Assembly: GCA_030145715.1 (NCBI GenBank)
Contig: JAIXHQ010000007.1
Coordinates: forward strand, 50,709 to 114,708
Direction: 5' to 3'
Length of the DNA: 64,000 nt
Origin: Sphingopyxis sp.
GTDB lineage: Bacteria; Pseudomonadota; Alphaproteobacteria; Sphingomonadales; Sphingomonadaceae
Shown: positions 1 through 8,894 of the stretch, piece by piece
How positions within the stretch are numbered: position 1 is the first letter of the stretch
Layout: every line of letters starts with the position of its first letter
Program-made: the position numbers and the translations under genes
Notes under the pieces: model-generated
What the model saw: the letters and a program-made list of their open reading frames with translations, nothing else
What the model was told of the DNA's origin: nothing
Database searches by the model: none

Positions 1-235
1 TGGCGTCGAGCCCCGCCTCATACCATTGGTTGAGCGCGCCCGAAGCCCCTGCCCCCAGCGCGATCGCAAGGATCGACGAAAAGGCGAGCACCGGATGGAC
101 CTGTCCGGGGGCCGCCAGCAAACCGCACAATGCGGTGAACACCACCAGCGACATCACGCGCGGCTTGGTCAGCGCGAACAGGTCGCGCCAGTCGGCGGGA
201 AGCGCCGTTTCGCCATGGGTCAGGCTCTGCGCCAT
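1..235 (-). CDS. ctaB: Protoheme IX farnesyltransferase (heme O synthase), N-terminal part, cut by window edge
   Basis: This gene farnesylates heme B to heme O, which is needed for the heme A of aa3 oxidases, and acts in the inner membrane. The 78 visible codons show the family start: a short polar tail, then [19 protein letters not shown] as the first membrane helix, a second hydrophobic stretch, and [10 protein letters not shown], which matches the Asp-rich prenyl-diphosphate site (the NxxxD region). The ATG at 235 lies 73 bases beyond the ctaD stop, on the same strand, so it is probably cotranscribed with ctaC-ctaD. A hairpin lies in that gap. The C-terminus is outside the window. Confidence 0.93.
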   Translation of the reverse strand, partial: MAQSLTHGETALPADWRDLFALTKPRVMSLVVFTALCGLLAAPGQVHPVLAFSSILAIALGAGASGALNQWYEAGLDA

Positions 236-259
236 GATAACTCCGGCCGGAAAGGTCAG

Positions 260-286
260 GCCCCCTGCCACACATGGGCAGGGGGC
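260..286 (-). terminator. Hairpin between ctaD and ctaB, possible partial terminator
   Basis: A perfect 10-bp stem (260-269 with 277-286) has a 7-base loop. On the minus strand it follows the ctaD stop and precedes ctaB. No T-run follows it, so it is as likely an mRNA-stability or attenuation hairpin as a true terminator. Confidence 0.45.
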
Positions 287-308
287 GAAACCGATCGGGC
301 GATAAACG

Positions 309-1982
309 TCACGCGATCCGGGGCAGTTCGTTGAACTGGTGGAACGGCGGCGGGCTCGACAGCGTCCATTCGAGCGTCGTCGCGCCTTCGCCCCACGGAT
401 TGTCCGCGGCCTTCTTGCCCGCGAACAGCGAGTAGATGATGTTCACGAAGAAGAACAGCATCCCGACGCCCATCACGACATAGCCGAGCGACGAGACATA
501 ATGCCAATAGGCATAGGCCTCCGCATAGTCGGGATAACGGCGCGGCATGCCCTGCTGACCCAGGAAGTGCTGGGGGAAGAACATGATGTTCACGCCGATG
601 AAGAAGACCCAGAAATGCAGTTGGCCCAGGACTTCGCTGTACATCCGGCCCGACATTTTCGGGAACCAGTAATAAAAGCCGGCAAAGAGCGAGAAGACCG
701 CGCCCAGCGACAGCACATAGTGGAAGTGCGCGACGACATAATAGGTGTCGTGCAGGTTGGTGTCGACGCCGCCATTGGCCAGCACGACGCCGGTGACGCC
801 GCCCACGGTGAACATGAAGATAAAGCCGAGCGACCAGACCATCGGGGTCTTGAAGCTCAACGACCCGCCCCACATGGTGGCGATCCAGCTAAAGATCTTG
901 ATGCCCGTCGGGACCGCGATGACCATCGTCGCGGCGGTGAAGTACATCTTCAGGTTCACGCTCATGCCGACGGTGAACATGTGGTGCGCCCACACGATAA
1001 ACCCGACGACACCGATCGCGACCATCGCATAAGCCATGCCCAGATAACCGAACACCGGCTTGCGGCTAAAGGTCGAGATGATCTGGCTGACGATACCAAA
1101 GCCCGGCAGGATCATGATGTACACTTCGGGGTGACCGAAGAACCAGAAGAGATGCTGATAAAGGACGGGATCTCCGCCGCCAGCCGCATCATAGAATGCG
1201 GTGCCGAAATTGCGGTCGGTCAGCAGCATTGTGATCGCCGCGGCGAGAACCGGCAGCGCGAGCAGCAACAGGAAAGCGGTGACGAGAACCGACCACACGA
1301 ACAGCGGCATCTTGTGCAGCGTCATGCCCGGCGCGCGCATGTTGAAGATGGTGGTGATGAAGTTGATCGCACCCAGGATCGACGCCGCGCCAGCAAGGTG
1401 GAGCGAGAAGATCGCCATGTCGACCGCCGGTCCAACCGAACCGCTGGTCGACAGCGGGGCATAGACCGTCCAGCCGGTGCCGGCGCCGTTACCGCTGCCG
1501 CCGGGGACGAACAGCGACCCCATCAGCATGACGAACGCGACGGCGGTCAGCCAGAAGGATACATTGTTCATGCGCGGGAACGCCATGTCGGGCGCACCGA
1601 TCATCAACGGAACGAACCAGTTGCCGAACCCGCCGATCATGGCGGGCATGACCATGAAGAACACCATGATAAGGCCGTGGGCCGTAATCATCACGTTCCA
1701 GAAATGCTTTGCGGCGGTCAGATCCTGCGCGCCGCCAAGCGCCTGCGCCCAGGTTCCCAGATATTGGATGCCGGGCTGCGCGAGTTCAAGACGCATCAGG
1801 CCCGACAGACCACCGCCGACGATACCGGCGATGATCGCGAAGATCAGGTAAAGCGTGCCGATGTCCTTGTGGTTCGTCGACATGAACCAGCGGACGAAAA
1901 AGCCCGGAGTGTCGTGGTCATGGTCGTCATGCGCGTGGTCGGCATGGCCATGCGCGGGAGCAGTTGCAGCAATATCGGTCAT
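309..1982 (-). CDS. ctaD: Cytochrome c oxidase subunit I (aa3 type)
   Basis: This is the catalytic subunit of the aa3 terminal oxidase, which reduces O2 and pumps protons in the inner membrane. The 557-aa product has a His/Asp-rich cytosolic tail (residues about 10-28), then the first helix with [11 protein letters not shown]. Further landmarks are [20 protein letters not shown], the [14 protein letters not shown] segment with the Cu-B His and cross-linked Tyr, and [15 protein letters not shown] with the heme a3, Cu-B and heme a ligands. The reading frame is open much further upstream, but the ATG at 1982 follows an AAGGGG ribosome site and gives the usual length. It lies 16 bases after the ctaC stop, in the usual operon order. 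Confidence 0.97.
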   Translation of the reverse strand: MTDIAATAPAHGHADHAHDDHDHDTPGFFVRWFMSTNHKDIGTLYLIFAIIAGIVGGGLSGLMRLELAQPGIQYLGTWAQALGGAQDLTAAKHFWNVMITAHGLIMVFFMVMPAMIGGFGNWFVPLMIGAPDMAFPRMNNVSFWLTAVAFVMLMGSLFVPGGSGNGAGTGWTVYAPLSTSGSVGPAVDMAIFSLHLAGAASILGAINFITTIFNMRAPGMTLHKMPLFVWSVLVTAFLLLLALPVLAAAITMLLTDRNFGTAFYDAAGGGDPVLYQHLFWFFGHPEVYIMILPGFGIVSQIISTFSRKPVFGYLGMAYAMVAIGVVGFIVWAHHMFTVGMSVNLKMYFTAATMVIAVPTGIKIFSWIATMWGGSLSFKTPMVWSLGFIFMFTVGGVTGVVLANGGVDTNLHDTYYVVAHFHYVLSLGAVFSLFAGFYYWFPKMSGRMYSEVLGQLHFWVFFIGVNIMFFPQHFLGQQGMPRRYPDYAEAYAYWHYVSSLGYVVMGVGMLFFFVNIIYSLFAGKKAADNPWGEGATTLEWTLSSPPPFHQFNELPRIA

Positions 1983-1998
1983 CTGTCGGACCCCTTGG

Positions 1999-3108
1999 TT
2001 ATTTCTTGGCGGCCGGAGCGGCGGCGGGCGCCGCTGCCGGAGCAGCTTCAGGTGCAGCGTTGGTCGGGGCGGCGGCGGCCGGCACAGCGGCGGCAGCGGC
2101 CGAAGCGGGCGCGGCGGCGGCCGGAGCTTCGGCGACCGGACCTGCCGGATTGCCGCCCTTCGAACGGACCCATGCTTCCCACTTGTCGACGGGAAGGACC
2201 TCGACGGCGATCGGCATATAGCCATGATCGACACCACACAGTTCCGAACATTGACCGTAATAGACGCCGACCTTTTTCGCGGTGAAGGTCGTTTCGTTCG
2301 CGCGGCCGGGGACCGCGTCCATCTTGGTCCAGAAAGCGGGAACCGCAAAGCTGTGGATCACGTCCGCGCCGGTGATGATCAGCTTCACCTGGCGACCGAC
2401 GGGAACGACCATGCGATTGTCGACGGCCAGATGATAGGGCTCGCCCGCGGCTTCGGCCTGTTCCTTCGGCAGGATCTTGGACACATATTCGCCGATGCCC
2501 TGGTCGGGATAGGCATAGCCCCAATACCATTGATAGCCGGTGACCTTGATCGTCAACGCTTCCTTCTTCGGCGGTTCATACTGCGCCGCGAGCAAACGGA
2601 TCGACGGCACCGCGATCACCGCGAGGATCAGCACCGGAATGGCGGTCCAGATGATTTCGATAAAGGTGTTGTGCGTCGTCTTTGACGGGACGGGGTTGGC
2701 CTTGGCCCGGTAACGGAACATCACCCAGAGCAGAAGGCCAAGCACGAAGAGCGTGATAATGGTGATCATGGGCAGCAGCAGGACATGGTTGAACCAATAT
2801 GCCTGTTCGCCGATCGGGCTGACCTGCGGCTGGAAATCGATGCCCGCGTCGATCGGCTGACCGATGCCGGGGGTCGGCTTCATCGGGACATAAGTCGCAT
2901 CCCCAGCCGGAACGGCCGTGCTCGTCGTCGCTGCCGCCGTCGCCGGTGCGGCCGCGTCCGCAGCCACCGGAGCCGGATTCGCCGCAACCGTCGCGGCGGG
3001 TGCTTCGGCCGGGGCCGTCGCGGGCGTCGCGGGCGTTTGGGCATGGCCCGCGCCCACCGCGCCAAGCGACAAAGCTGCCGCAATTACAAGGGTTTTCAAG
3101 CTCTTCAT
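1999..3108 (-). CDS. ctaC: Cytochrome c oxidase subunit II with Ala/Pro-rich ends
   Basis: This subunit carries the Cu-A centre that accepts electrons from cytochrome c. The 369-aa product has a signal peptide ending near GHAQ and an Ala/Pro-rich linker (about 25-75). Two membrane helices follow (about 108-130 and 150-172), then the periplasmic cupredoxin domain with [10 protein letters not shown] and the Cu-A motif [14 protein letters not shown]. The last ~55 residues are another Ala/Pro run ending in KK, longer than in many homologues and probably disordered. It starts the ctaC-ctaD-ctaB unit, and a promoter candidate lies 109 bases upstream. Confidence 0.96.
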   Translation of the reverse strand: MKSLKTLVIAAALSLGAVGAGHAQTPATPATAPAEAPAATVAANPAPVAADAAAPATAAATTSTAVPAGDATYVPMKPTPGIGQPIDAGIDFQPQVSPIGEQAYWFNHVLLLPMITIITLFVLGLLLWVMFRYRAKANPVPSKTTHNTFIEIIWTAIPVLILAVIAVPSIRLLAAQYEPPKKEALTIKVTGYQWYWGYAYPDQGIGEYVSKILPKEQAEAAGEPYHLAVDNRMVVPVGRQVKLIITGADVIHSFAVPAFWTKMDAVPGRANETTFTAKKVGVYYGQCSELCGVDHGYMPIAVEVLPVDKWEAWVRSKGGNPAGPVAEAPAAAAPASAAAAAVPAAAAPTNAAPEAAPAAAPAAAPAAKK

Positions 3109-3216
3109 AAGGATAGTGCCGCCCGTTGCCTGTTGTTCTTATCGATGGTCCGCCCCCTCGCCGCAAACGCCGGACACAGGTCGCGGCAGCCGACGGAGAG
3201 GCTGAAACTCGCGGGC

Positions 3217-3245
3217 GCTATAGACCCGCTTGCCGCTTGCCTCAA
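3217..3245 (-). promoter_or_regulatory. Predicted sigma-70-type promoter of ctaC
   Basis: On the minus strand TTGAGG (3245-3240) and TATAGC (3222-3217) are separated by exactly 17 bases. Transcription would run into ctaC, whose ATG is at 3108. The rest of the 3109-3340 gap also has to hold the pyrE promoter, which I cannot place. Confidence 0.5.
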
Positions 3246-3340
3246 GCATCTCTAACACTATTTTGCGGCTGGATAATCTTCACCGCCAAAACTGGGTCGT
3301 CCATGGCGGGCGACATATTGGATAAAAGAACAAATCTCCC

Positions 3341-3931
3341 ATGACCGATGACGAAATCCTGGCCGAATTCCGCGCCGCCGACGCGCTGCTGCAGGGGCAT
3401 TTCCTGCTCTCGTCCGGCCGCCACAGCGAATATTATCTGCAATGCGCGCGCGTCCTGATGGACACGGACCGCGCCGGGCGCCTGGCCATCGCCCTTGCCG
3501 CCAAGCTGCCGCGCGACCTGAAACAGGCGATCGACGTCGTCGTTTCGCCGGCGATGGGCGGCGTCATCATCGGGCATGAAATGGGCCGCGCGCTGGGCAA
3601 GCCCGCGATTTTCGTCGAACGGCCGACCGGCACGTTCGAATTGCGCCGTGGCTTTACCATCGATCCCGGCACCAGAGTGTTGATGGTCGAGGATGTCGTG
3701 ACCACCGGCCTGTCGTCGCGCGAGGCGATGGATGCAGTGCGCGCCGCAGGCGGCGAGATCGTCGCCGAAGCCGCGCTCGTCGATCGCTCTGCGGGCAGCA
3801 ATATCGATCTTGGCGTGCCTTTCTATCCGCTCGTCGCGATCAATTTTCCGACCTATGCGGCGGACGAACTGCCGCCCGAACTTGCGGGCACGCCCGCGAT
3901 CAAGCCCGGCAGCCGGAGCGTCACGGCTTGA
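3341..3931 (+). CDS. pyrE: Orotate phosphoribosyltransferase
   Basis: PyrE joins orotate and PRPP to give OMP in de novo pyrimidine synthesis. The 196-aa protein shows the usual N-terminal hood ([14 protein letters not shown]), the flexible catalytic-loop region, and the PRPP-binding signature [14 protein letters not shown] (about 111-124). It heads a tightly packed plus-strand chain. The stop TGA at 3929-3931 overlaps the TTG start of pdxJ, so the two are probably translationally coupled. Confidence 0.96.
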   Translation: MTDDEILAEFRAADALLQGHFLLSSGRHSEYYLQCARVLMDTDRAGRLAIALAAKLPRDLKQAIDVVVSPAMGGVIIGHEMGRALGKPAIFVERPTGTFELRRGFTIDPGTRVLMVEDVVTTGLSSREAMDAVRAAGGEIVAEAALVDRSAGSNIDLGVPFYPLVAINFPTYAADELPPELAGTPAIKPGSRSVTA

Positions 3932-4671
3932 TCGGCACCGCCCCTTCCCGCCTGCGGCTGGGCGTCAACATCGACCATGTCGCGACGATCCGCAATGCGC
4001 GGGGCGGTGAGCATCCCGACCCTGTTCGCGCCGCGGAGATCGTGGCGGCGGTCGGCGGCGACGGCATTACCGCGCATCTGCGCGAAGACAGGCGGCACAT
4101 CCGCGACGACGATCTTGCGCGCATTCAGGCGGCGACCGACCTGCCGCTGAATCTGGAAATGGCGGCCACCGACGAAATGGTCGAAATCGCGCTGCGCCAC
4201 AGCCCGCACGCCGCCTGTATCGTCCCCGAAAAGCGCGAGGAGCGCACAACAGAGGGCGGGCTCGACGCCGCGGGTCAGCATAATCACCTGGCCCCCATCG
4301 TCGCCCGGCTGAATGACGCCGGAATCCGTGTCAGCCTGTTCATCGAGCCCGACCCCCGGCAGATCGAGGCCGCGATGCGGCTGCGCGCGCCGGTCGTCGA
4401 ATTTCACACCGGCCGCTATGCCCATGTCGAGGGGGAGGAGCGGGCCGCCGAACTCCGCCGCCTTGCCGACGCGGCCGCGCTGGCGTGGAAAAATGGCATC
4501 GAACCCCATGCCGGGCATGGCCTGACCTATGAAAATGTCGTGCCGGTCGCGGCGATCCCGCAGCTCGCCGAACTCAACATCGGCCATTATCTGATCGGCG
4601 AGGCGATCTTTACCGGGCTGGAAGATGCCGTGCGCCGGATGCGTGCCCTTATGGACGAGGCGCGCGGGTGA
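3928..4671 (+). CDS. pdxJ: Pyridoxine 5'-phosphate synthase
   Basis: PdxJ condenses 3-amino-2-oxopropyl phosphate with 1-deoxyxylulose 5-phosphate to form pyridoxine 5'-phosphate, the last ring-closing step of the DXP-dependent vitamin B6 route. The 247-aa product begins with the family hallmark [18 protein letters not shown] and contains HLREDRRHI and the EFHTGRYA and GHGLTYENV segments. No ATG fits. The TTG at 3928 overlaps the pyrE stop and has GGAG 9 bases upstream. The pdxJ-acpS-lepB order is common in Proteobacteria, but here one extra small gene sits between pdxJ and acpS. Confidence 0.94.
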   Translation: MIGTAPSRLRLGVNIDHVATIRNARGGEHPDPVRAAEIVAAVGGDGITAHLREDRRHIRDDDLARIQAATDLPLNLEMAATDEMVEIALRHSPHAACIVPEKREERTTEGGLDAAGQHNHLAPIVARLNDAGIRVSLFIEPDPRQIEAAMRLRAPVVEFHTGRYAHVEGEERAAELRRLADAAALAWKNGIEPHAGHGLTYENVVPVAAIPQLAELNIGHYLIGEAIFTGLEDAVRRMRALMDEARG

Positions 4672-4919
4672 GAAAATCCCAATATATTGAGAAGCAATGG
4701 CACGCGTCCGTGCGCTTTCTCAAGATATTCTCATTTTTCATTCTGCTGATCATCGGCATGAACATTTGGCAGGATGCCGACGCTGGAAAGCCGTTTGACT
4801 GGATTTATCTTGTCTACGGCGCAGGCTTCCTGCTCTGGACAGGCATCCTGTATATTTTCATGCGATTGATCTTCAAACTCGGGCGCGCCAAAACCTTGCA
4901 TGACGAGCGTCGCCAATGA
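4668..4919 (+). CDS. Small two-helix membrane protein, unknown function
   Basis: The product is an 83-aa protein I do not recognise. A basic N-terminus (residues 1-17) is followed by a hydrophobic helix (about 18-36), a short polar loop with [10 protein letters not shown], a second helix (about 45-68), and a basic tail. The GTG start overlaps the pdxJ stop (GTGA), and its own stop overlaps the acpS ATG (ATGA). It is therefore locked into the operon at both ends. Its DNA is visibly richer in A and T than its neighbours. The coupling argues that it is a real gene; its function is open. Confidence 0.8.
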   Translation: MRKSQYIEKQWHASVRFLKIFSFFILLIIGMNIWQDADAGKPFDWIYLVYGAGFLLWTGILYIFMRLIFKLGRAKTLHDERRQ

Positions 4920-5317
4920 TCATCGGCCTCGGTTCCGACCTCTGTAATATAGAGCGTATCCAAAGCTCGCTCGACCGCTTTGGCGAACGGTTCGAAAACC
5001 GGGTGTTCACCGATGCCGAGCGCGCGAAGGCGGCGGGGCGGCCGTTCACCCGCGCCGGAACCTATGCCAAGCGGTTTGCCGCCAAGGAAGCCTTTTCCAA
5101 GGCGGTCGGCACGGGGTTCAAGCGCGGGGTGTTCATGAAGGACATCGGCGTCGTCAACGCCCCTTCGGGCGCGCCGACGCTGGCGCTGACCGGGGGCGCG
5201 GCCGAACGACTGGCGCAGATGACACCGTCCGGCCACACCGCACATATCCACCTGACGCTGACTGACGATCATCCCTGGGCACAGGCGTTCGTCATCATCG
5301 AAGCAATCAAGGACTGA
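4916..5317 (+). CDS. acpS: Holo-[acyl-carrier-protein] synthase
   Basis: AcpS moves 4'-phosphopantetheine from CoA to the serine of acyl carrier protein, activating it for fatty acid synthesis. The 133-aa product carries the two Mg-binding motifs, [12 protein letters not shown] (Asp8) and [15 protein letters not shown] (Glu58). Its length is typical. The ATG overlaps the stop of the 83-aa gene, and lepB follows after 5 bases. Confidence 0.96.
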   Translation: MIIGLGSDLCNIERIQSSLDRFGERFENRVFTDAERAKAAGRPFTRAGTYAKRFAAKEAFSKAVGTGFKRGVFMKDIGVVNAPSGAPTLALTGGAAERLAQMTPSGHTAHIHLTLTDDHPWAQAFVIIEAIKD

Positions 5318-5322
5318 CATTC

Positions 5323-6165
5323 ATGGCGCGGGACAAAAGCAGCGGCAAGGACGACGGCGGCTGGTTCAAGCTGATCCGCGATGTCGCGGTGATCCTCCTC
5401 CTCGTGCTCGGCATCCACAGCTTCCTTGTCAAGCCTTTCTATATTCCGTCCGATTCGATGATGCCGGTGCTGCGCAACGGCGACCGGTTGATCGTCAGCA
5501 AATATCCCTATGGCTGGTCCTATTCCTCGGTCAGCTTTCATCTGGCGCCAAAGATAGCCGGCCGCCTGTTCGGCAAGCTGCCCGAACGCGGCGACATCGT
5601 CGTGCTGGAACATCCGGTGACGCGGATCGATTATATCAAGCGGGTGATCGGCCTGCCCGGCGACACGATCGAACTGCGCAACGGCGAACTCAGCATCAAT
5701 GGCAAGCCGGTGAAGCGCGAGGTTCAACCTTTGCTGTCGATCCCGGTGGACCCCAACCTGCCCGGCCCCGACAGCAGCCTCGGCCGTTTCGCGGGCCGCG
5801 ATGCCGCTGGCCGCGCGGTGCTCGAACTGCCGATCGTGCGCGAAACGCTGCCCGGTGGCGCAACGTTCGACACGATCGACATGGGGCCCGGCTATGAAAC
5901 CGACAATTATGGCCCGACGACCGTTCCCGCGGACCATCTGTTCCTGATGGGCGACAACCGCGACGGGAGCGCCGACAGCCGCGTCGACACGAATCGAAAG
6001 GGCCTTGGCGGCGCCGTTCCCTTCGATGCGATTGCCGGGCGCGCCGAAATCATCAGCTTTTCGACCGACGGGACGGCCCAATGGTATAACCCGCTAAGCT
6101 GGTTTAACGCCTTTCGTTCGGGACGGGCGGGAACCGACCTGCGACCCGAACGTCAAAGCGAATAG
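5323..6165 (+). CDS. lepB: Signal peptidase I
   Basis: LepB removes signal peptides from exported proteins on the periplasmic face of the inner membrane. The 280-aa protein has one clear N-terminal helix (about 19-37), then PSDSMMP with the nucleophile Ser45, and YIKRVIG with the general base Lys106. Later comes the conserved MGDNRDGSADSR box. In many alphaproteobacteria rnc and era follow lepB; here the next gene, 18 bases on, is an AI-2E-family permease. Confidence 0.96.
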   Translation: MARDKSSGKDDGGWFKLIRDVAVILLLVLGIHSFLVKPFYIPSDSMMPVLRNGDRLIVSKYPYGWSYSSVSFHLAPKIAGRLFGKLPERGDIVVLEHPVTRIDYIKRVIGLPGDTIELRNGELSINGKPVKREVQPLLSIPVDPNLPGPDSSLGRFAGRDAAGRAVLELPIVRETLPGGATFDTIDMGPGYETDNYGPTTVPADHLFLMGDNRDGSADSRVDTNRKGLGGAVPFDAIAGRAEIISFSTDGTAQWYNPLSWFNAFRSGRAGTDLRPERQSE

Positions 6166-6183
6166 GACAACGGGGAAGAAACC

Positions 6184-7311
6184 ATGGCGGCGACAGGAAA
6201 AACCACCGGAACGCGCGCTGCTGCCGCCGTTGCCAAGGCCAAATCACATGCCGAAGCGCCCGGCCCCACCGAAATTCGCAGCCAGCTTGTCCGCACCGAA
6301 CTTTTGAAAGCGGGCGTGTGGATCGGGCTGGCGCTGCTCATCGGCCTGTGCGTCGTTCTGATCCAGCCGATTCTTTTGATTTTCGCCGCGATCGTGATGG
6401 CGTCGATGCTCGACGGCGGAACGCGGCTGCTTGGCCGTGTCCTGCCGATCGGCCGCGGCTGGCGCCTGCTGATCGTCTGCCTGTCGCTTCTTGCCTTCAT
6501 CGGATGGACGATCATGTTCGCGGGGTCACAGATCGCCGATCAGGCGGCGACGCTGCAAACCGTGGTGATGGCGCAGATCGAACGCATCGCCCAATGGGCG
6601 AGCAGCCATGGCGTAGGGAATTTTCAGCTCGACACGAAAACGATCGCGGAAAATCTCGCGGGGACCTTTGGGCGGGTGACCGCGGCGGTCGGCACGGTGC
6701 TGGGCGCGCTGACCAGCTTTGTCATGATCCTGGTGCTCGGCATCTTCATCGCGATCGAACCGCGTCTGTACGAACGCGGCGTCGCGTGGATGCTTCCGAT
6801 GAAAAGCCGTGAGAATTTCTATATCACCACGGCGCGCATGGGTTTCACGCTCCGGCGCCTGATGGCGGGCCGCCTGCTGGGTATGCTTGTCGAAGGTATC
6901 GGGACATGGCTCGCCTGCCTTGCGGTCGGCATCCCGATGGCCGCGCTGATGGGGCTGCTGACCGGCCTGCTCGCTTTCATCCCGAACATCGGCGCCATCG
7001 TGTCGGGCGTATTGCTCGTCCTCGTCGGCTTCTCTGCCGGGACCGACACGGGCCTGTGGGCGATCGCCATCTATTTCATCGTCCAGACGGTCGATGGCTA
7101 TCTGATCGTTCCGATGGTGGCCAAAAAGACCGTCGATCTGGCCCCTGCCCTCGTCCTCGGCGCGCAGATATTGTTCGGCGCGCTGCTGGGACTGATGGGC
7201 CTGTTCCTCGCCGATCCGATCGTCGCGATGATAAAGGTCGCGCTTGAACGCGAAGCCGAACGCAACGCCGGCGCCGATGCTGGCGAAACGAAAGCGGCGG
7301 CGAACAGTTAA
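6184..7311 (+). CDS. AI-2E family (PerM/YdiK-like) membrane protein
   Basis: The 375-aa protein has an Ala/Lys-rich cytosolic tail and paired helices near 37-60 and 77-100. A long amphipathic region follows (about 105-150), then clustered helices to about 350, including GLLAFIPNIGAIVSG and LGLMGLFLADPIVA, both typical of the family. Members are proposed exporters of AI-2 or other small molecules, or Na+/H+ exchangers; no substrate can be read here. The ATG is preceded by GGGGAAGAAACC. A hairpin covers its stop codon. Confidence 0.85.
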   Translation: MAATGKTTGTRAAAAVAKAKSHAEAPGPTEIRSQLVRTELLKAGVWIGLALLIGLCVVLIQPILLIFAAIVMASMLDGGTRLLGRVLPIGRGWRLLIVCLSLLAFIGWTIMFAGSQIADQAATLQTVVMAQIERIAQWASSHGVGNFQLDTKTIAENLAGTFGRVTAAVGTVLGALTSFVMILVLGIFIAIEPRLYERGVAWMLPMKSRENFYITTARMGFTLRRLMAGRLLGMLVEGIGTWLACLAVGIPMAALMGLLTGLLAFIPNIGAIVSGVLLVLVGFSAGTDTGLWAIAIYFIVQTVDGYLIVPMVAKKTVDLAPALVLGAQILFGALLGLMGLFLADPIVAMIKVALEREAERNAGADAGETKAAANS

Positions 7312-7326
7312 GCTCGCCGCCGCTTT
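7291..7326. terminator. Bidirectional terminator between the AI-2E permease and FKBP genes
   Basis: A perfect 13-bp stem (7291-7303 with 7314-7326) begins and ends in A/T runs, so it can work on both strands. The plus-strand stop codon lies in its loop. It serves two convergent genes. Confidence 0.75.
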
Positions 7327-7348
7327 ATCATCGTATCGAACCGCCGCC

Positions 7349-7891
7349 TTACGGCTGCGGCGGACCAGCCGGAGCGCCCGGAACGCCGCCCGGAACGCCC
7401 TGCATCATCTGTTGCTGCTGCATCATCTGCTGTTGTTGCTGCATCTGCTGCTGCATCGCGCGAACTTCCGCTTCGGACCGGAAATCGAGCAGGGTCACGG
7501 TGAAATGCAGCGTGCTGCCCGCCGGGATCGGCCCCGCCGCGCGGTCGCCATAGCCAAGCTGCGGCGGAATGGTGATCTTGTACTCGCCGCCCTTTTTCAT
7601 GCGGGTCAGCGCCTCGGAAAAGCCCGGAACGACCTGCGCGACCTGCATCGGCGCCTGTTCGTTGGCGTCAAAGACGGTGCCGTTGTCCAGCTTGCCTTCA
7701 TATTTCACCAGCACGACATCGGACCGCGACGGGCTGCTGCCCGTTCCTTCCTTGATCACCTCGAACCCGATGCGCGGCGTCATATGCCAGGCAAAGGTAG
7801 CGCCGGCGACAATCAGCGCGGCCAAGCCGAACCACATCAGCCACAGGCCGCCCTTGTTCACCGGACGCAATGGAACCGTCGTTACGCTCAT
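7349..7891 (-). CDS. Membrane-anchored FKBP-type peptidyl-prolyl isomerase with Gln/Met-rich tail
   Basis: The 180-aa protein has one N-terminal helix (about 15-36) and then a full FKBP domain (about 55-145) with VKYEGKLDNGTVFDAN, VVPGFSEAL, LGYGDRAAG and the closing FTVTLLDF. It should catalyse prolyl isomerisation at the periplasmic face. The last ~35 residues are a run of Gln and Met (QQQMQQQQQMMQQQQ) ending in Pro/Gly. The frame is open upstream into repeat DNA; the ATG at 7891 has AAGGA 11 bases before it and is preferred. Confidence 0.9.
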   Translation of the reverse strand: MSVTTVPLRPVNKGGLWLMWFGLAALIVAGATFAWHMTPRIGFEVIKEGTGSSPSRSDVVLVKYEGKLDNGTVFDANEQAPMQVAQVVPGFSEALTRMKKGGEYKITIPPQLGYGDRAAGPIPAGSTLHFTVTLLDFRSEAEVRAMQQQMQQQQQMMQQQQMMQGVPGGVPGAPAGPPQP

Positions 7892-8022
7892 CTTGGATGA
7901 TCCTTCCGCTGCCCCGACCGGGGCAAAATGCTGGCGAGGCCTATAGGCGGAGCGGCGCGCACCGGTCCAGAGGCAATTATGCGCGAGTGTGGGATTTGGA
8001 GTGGGAAGCGGACATTCTTTCT

Positions 8023-8138
8023 CCCCTCCCGCAGGCGGGAGGGGTCGGGGGTGGGCCAGCAGCGGCGCGAATGCCCACCCCGCTACGACTAGGGCGCAAG
8101 CGCCCAAGTCTCGCCGCCCCTCCCGCCTGCGGGAGGGG
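8023..8138. repeat. REP-doublet-like element: two 22-bp palindromes in head-to-head array
   Basis: The palindrome CCCCTCCCGC-AG-GCGGGAGGGG (8023-8044) recurs at 8117-8138 with CT at the centre, that is, in opposite orientation. Between them lie the arms GGGTGGGC/GCCCACCC and a smaller palindrome at 8092-8105. The layout resembles paired REP elements and could form stacked hairpins. Confidence 0.7.
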
Positions 8139-8193
8139 ATTAGCTCGCTTGTTCAAATGACCGCAAATGGTCGAAATCCACCTTCCCAAACGT

Positions 8194-8264
8194 TTCGCGC
8201 AGAGGCGCAAAGACCGCGAAGAAACAATGTCATCCTCTCTGCGACCCCGCGCCCTCTGCGCGAA
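8194..8264. repeat. Dispersed inverted repeat, copy A (second copy at 63676-63741)
   Basis: Perfect 12-bp arms TTCGCGCAGAGG (8194-8205) and CCTCTGCGCGAA (8253-8264) bound a 71-bp element. The related sequence at 63676-63741 shares the arms and has similar size, so this is a dispersed family rather than a local palindrome. Confidence 0.65.
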
Positions 8265-8318
8265 TTTTCCATATCGTCGCGGCCCTTGCCGACCGTCATG
8301 CCCGCCGCGCGCACGACG

Positions 8319-8352
8319 AAAAAGGGCGCCGCGTTGCCGCAGCGCCCTTTTT
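8319..8352 (-). terminator. Rho-independent terminator of rpsU
   Basis: An AAAAAGGGCGC/GCGCCCTTTTT stem (8319-8329, 8342-8352) with a 12-base loop lies 28 bases past the rpsU stop and ends in a T-run on the minus strand. Confidence 0.85.
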
Positions 8353-8380
8353 CGATCAATGTCCCGAATGGGAGACGGTC

Positions 8381-8587
8381 TTATTTGATACCGTCGCGTT
8401 CCATCCGCTTGCGCTCCATCTTGCGGGCGCGGCGGACGGCGGCGGCGCGTTCGCGCGCACGCTTTTCGCTGGGCTTTTCGTAATGACGGCGCAGCTTCAT
8501 TTCGCGATACACGCCCTCGCGCTGCAGCTTCTTCTTGAGCGCGCGAAGGGCCTGGTCGACATTATTGTCGCGAACGATGATCTGCAT
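8381..8587 (-). CDS. rpsU: 30S ribosomal protein S21
   Basis: S21 is a small basic protein of the 30S subunit near the anti-Shine-Dalgarno site. The 68-aa product begins [20 protein letters not shown] and is Lys/Arg-rich throughout, matching alphaproteobacterial S21. An in-frame ATG exists 8 codons upstream, but the start at 8587 gives the usual N-terminus and has GGAGA upstream. It is transcribed alone, with its own terminator. Confidence 0.96.
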   Translation of the reverse strand: MQIIVRDNNVDQALRALKKKLQREGVYREMKLRRHYEKPSEKRARERAAAVRRARKMERKRMERDGIK

Positions 8588-8894
8588 ACGCCGTGTCGTC
8601 TCCATGTTCAAAACGATCCACGGCCCCCGGATGCTTCGGGTTCGCCATAAATCGCCGATATTCGGGCAATAAAAGAAGCGCCGCGATCACGCGACGTTCC
8701 GATGAAGCGCCGACTAGAGAGATTCGCGCCAAAAAGCAAGCCCCCGCGCGGCAGGCCGTGCCGCCCCGCCAGCGGGTCGCCCTGCCCGTTCGCGGGCCTG
8801 CCTCTTCGCGCACCTTTCCCTGCGCGGGATTGTGCGAAGCCCGTCGCCTGTGGCATAGGTAGCAGGACGAAACTAACATCAAAGGGACAGGAAG
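8588..8894. other. Intergenic region upstream of rpsU and the aldolase gene
   Basis: This 307-base gap between divergent genes must hold both promoters. I see no convincing -35/-10 pair, repeat or small gene in it. A GC-rich imperfect inverted repeat lies around 8745-8812. Confidence 0.5.

Larger units (their letters stand above)
7892..8380. other. Gene-free stretch made of palindromic repeats
   Basis: No coding sequence is supported here. The gap holds a double REP-like palindrome (8023-8138), a second inverted-repeat element (8194-8264) and the rpsU terminator (8319-8352). Confidence 0.7.

Noticed and set aside
339..2285. 648-codon open frame opposite ctaD
   Set aside because: Composition is charged and repetitive, and it mirrors ctaD codons; not a gene.
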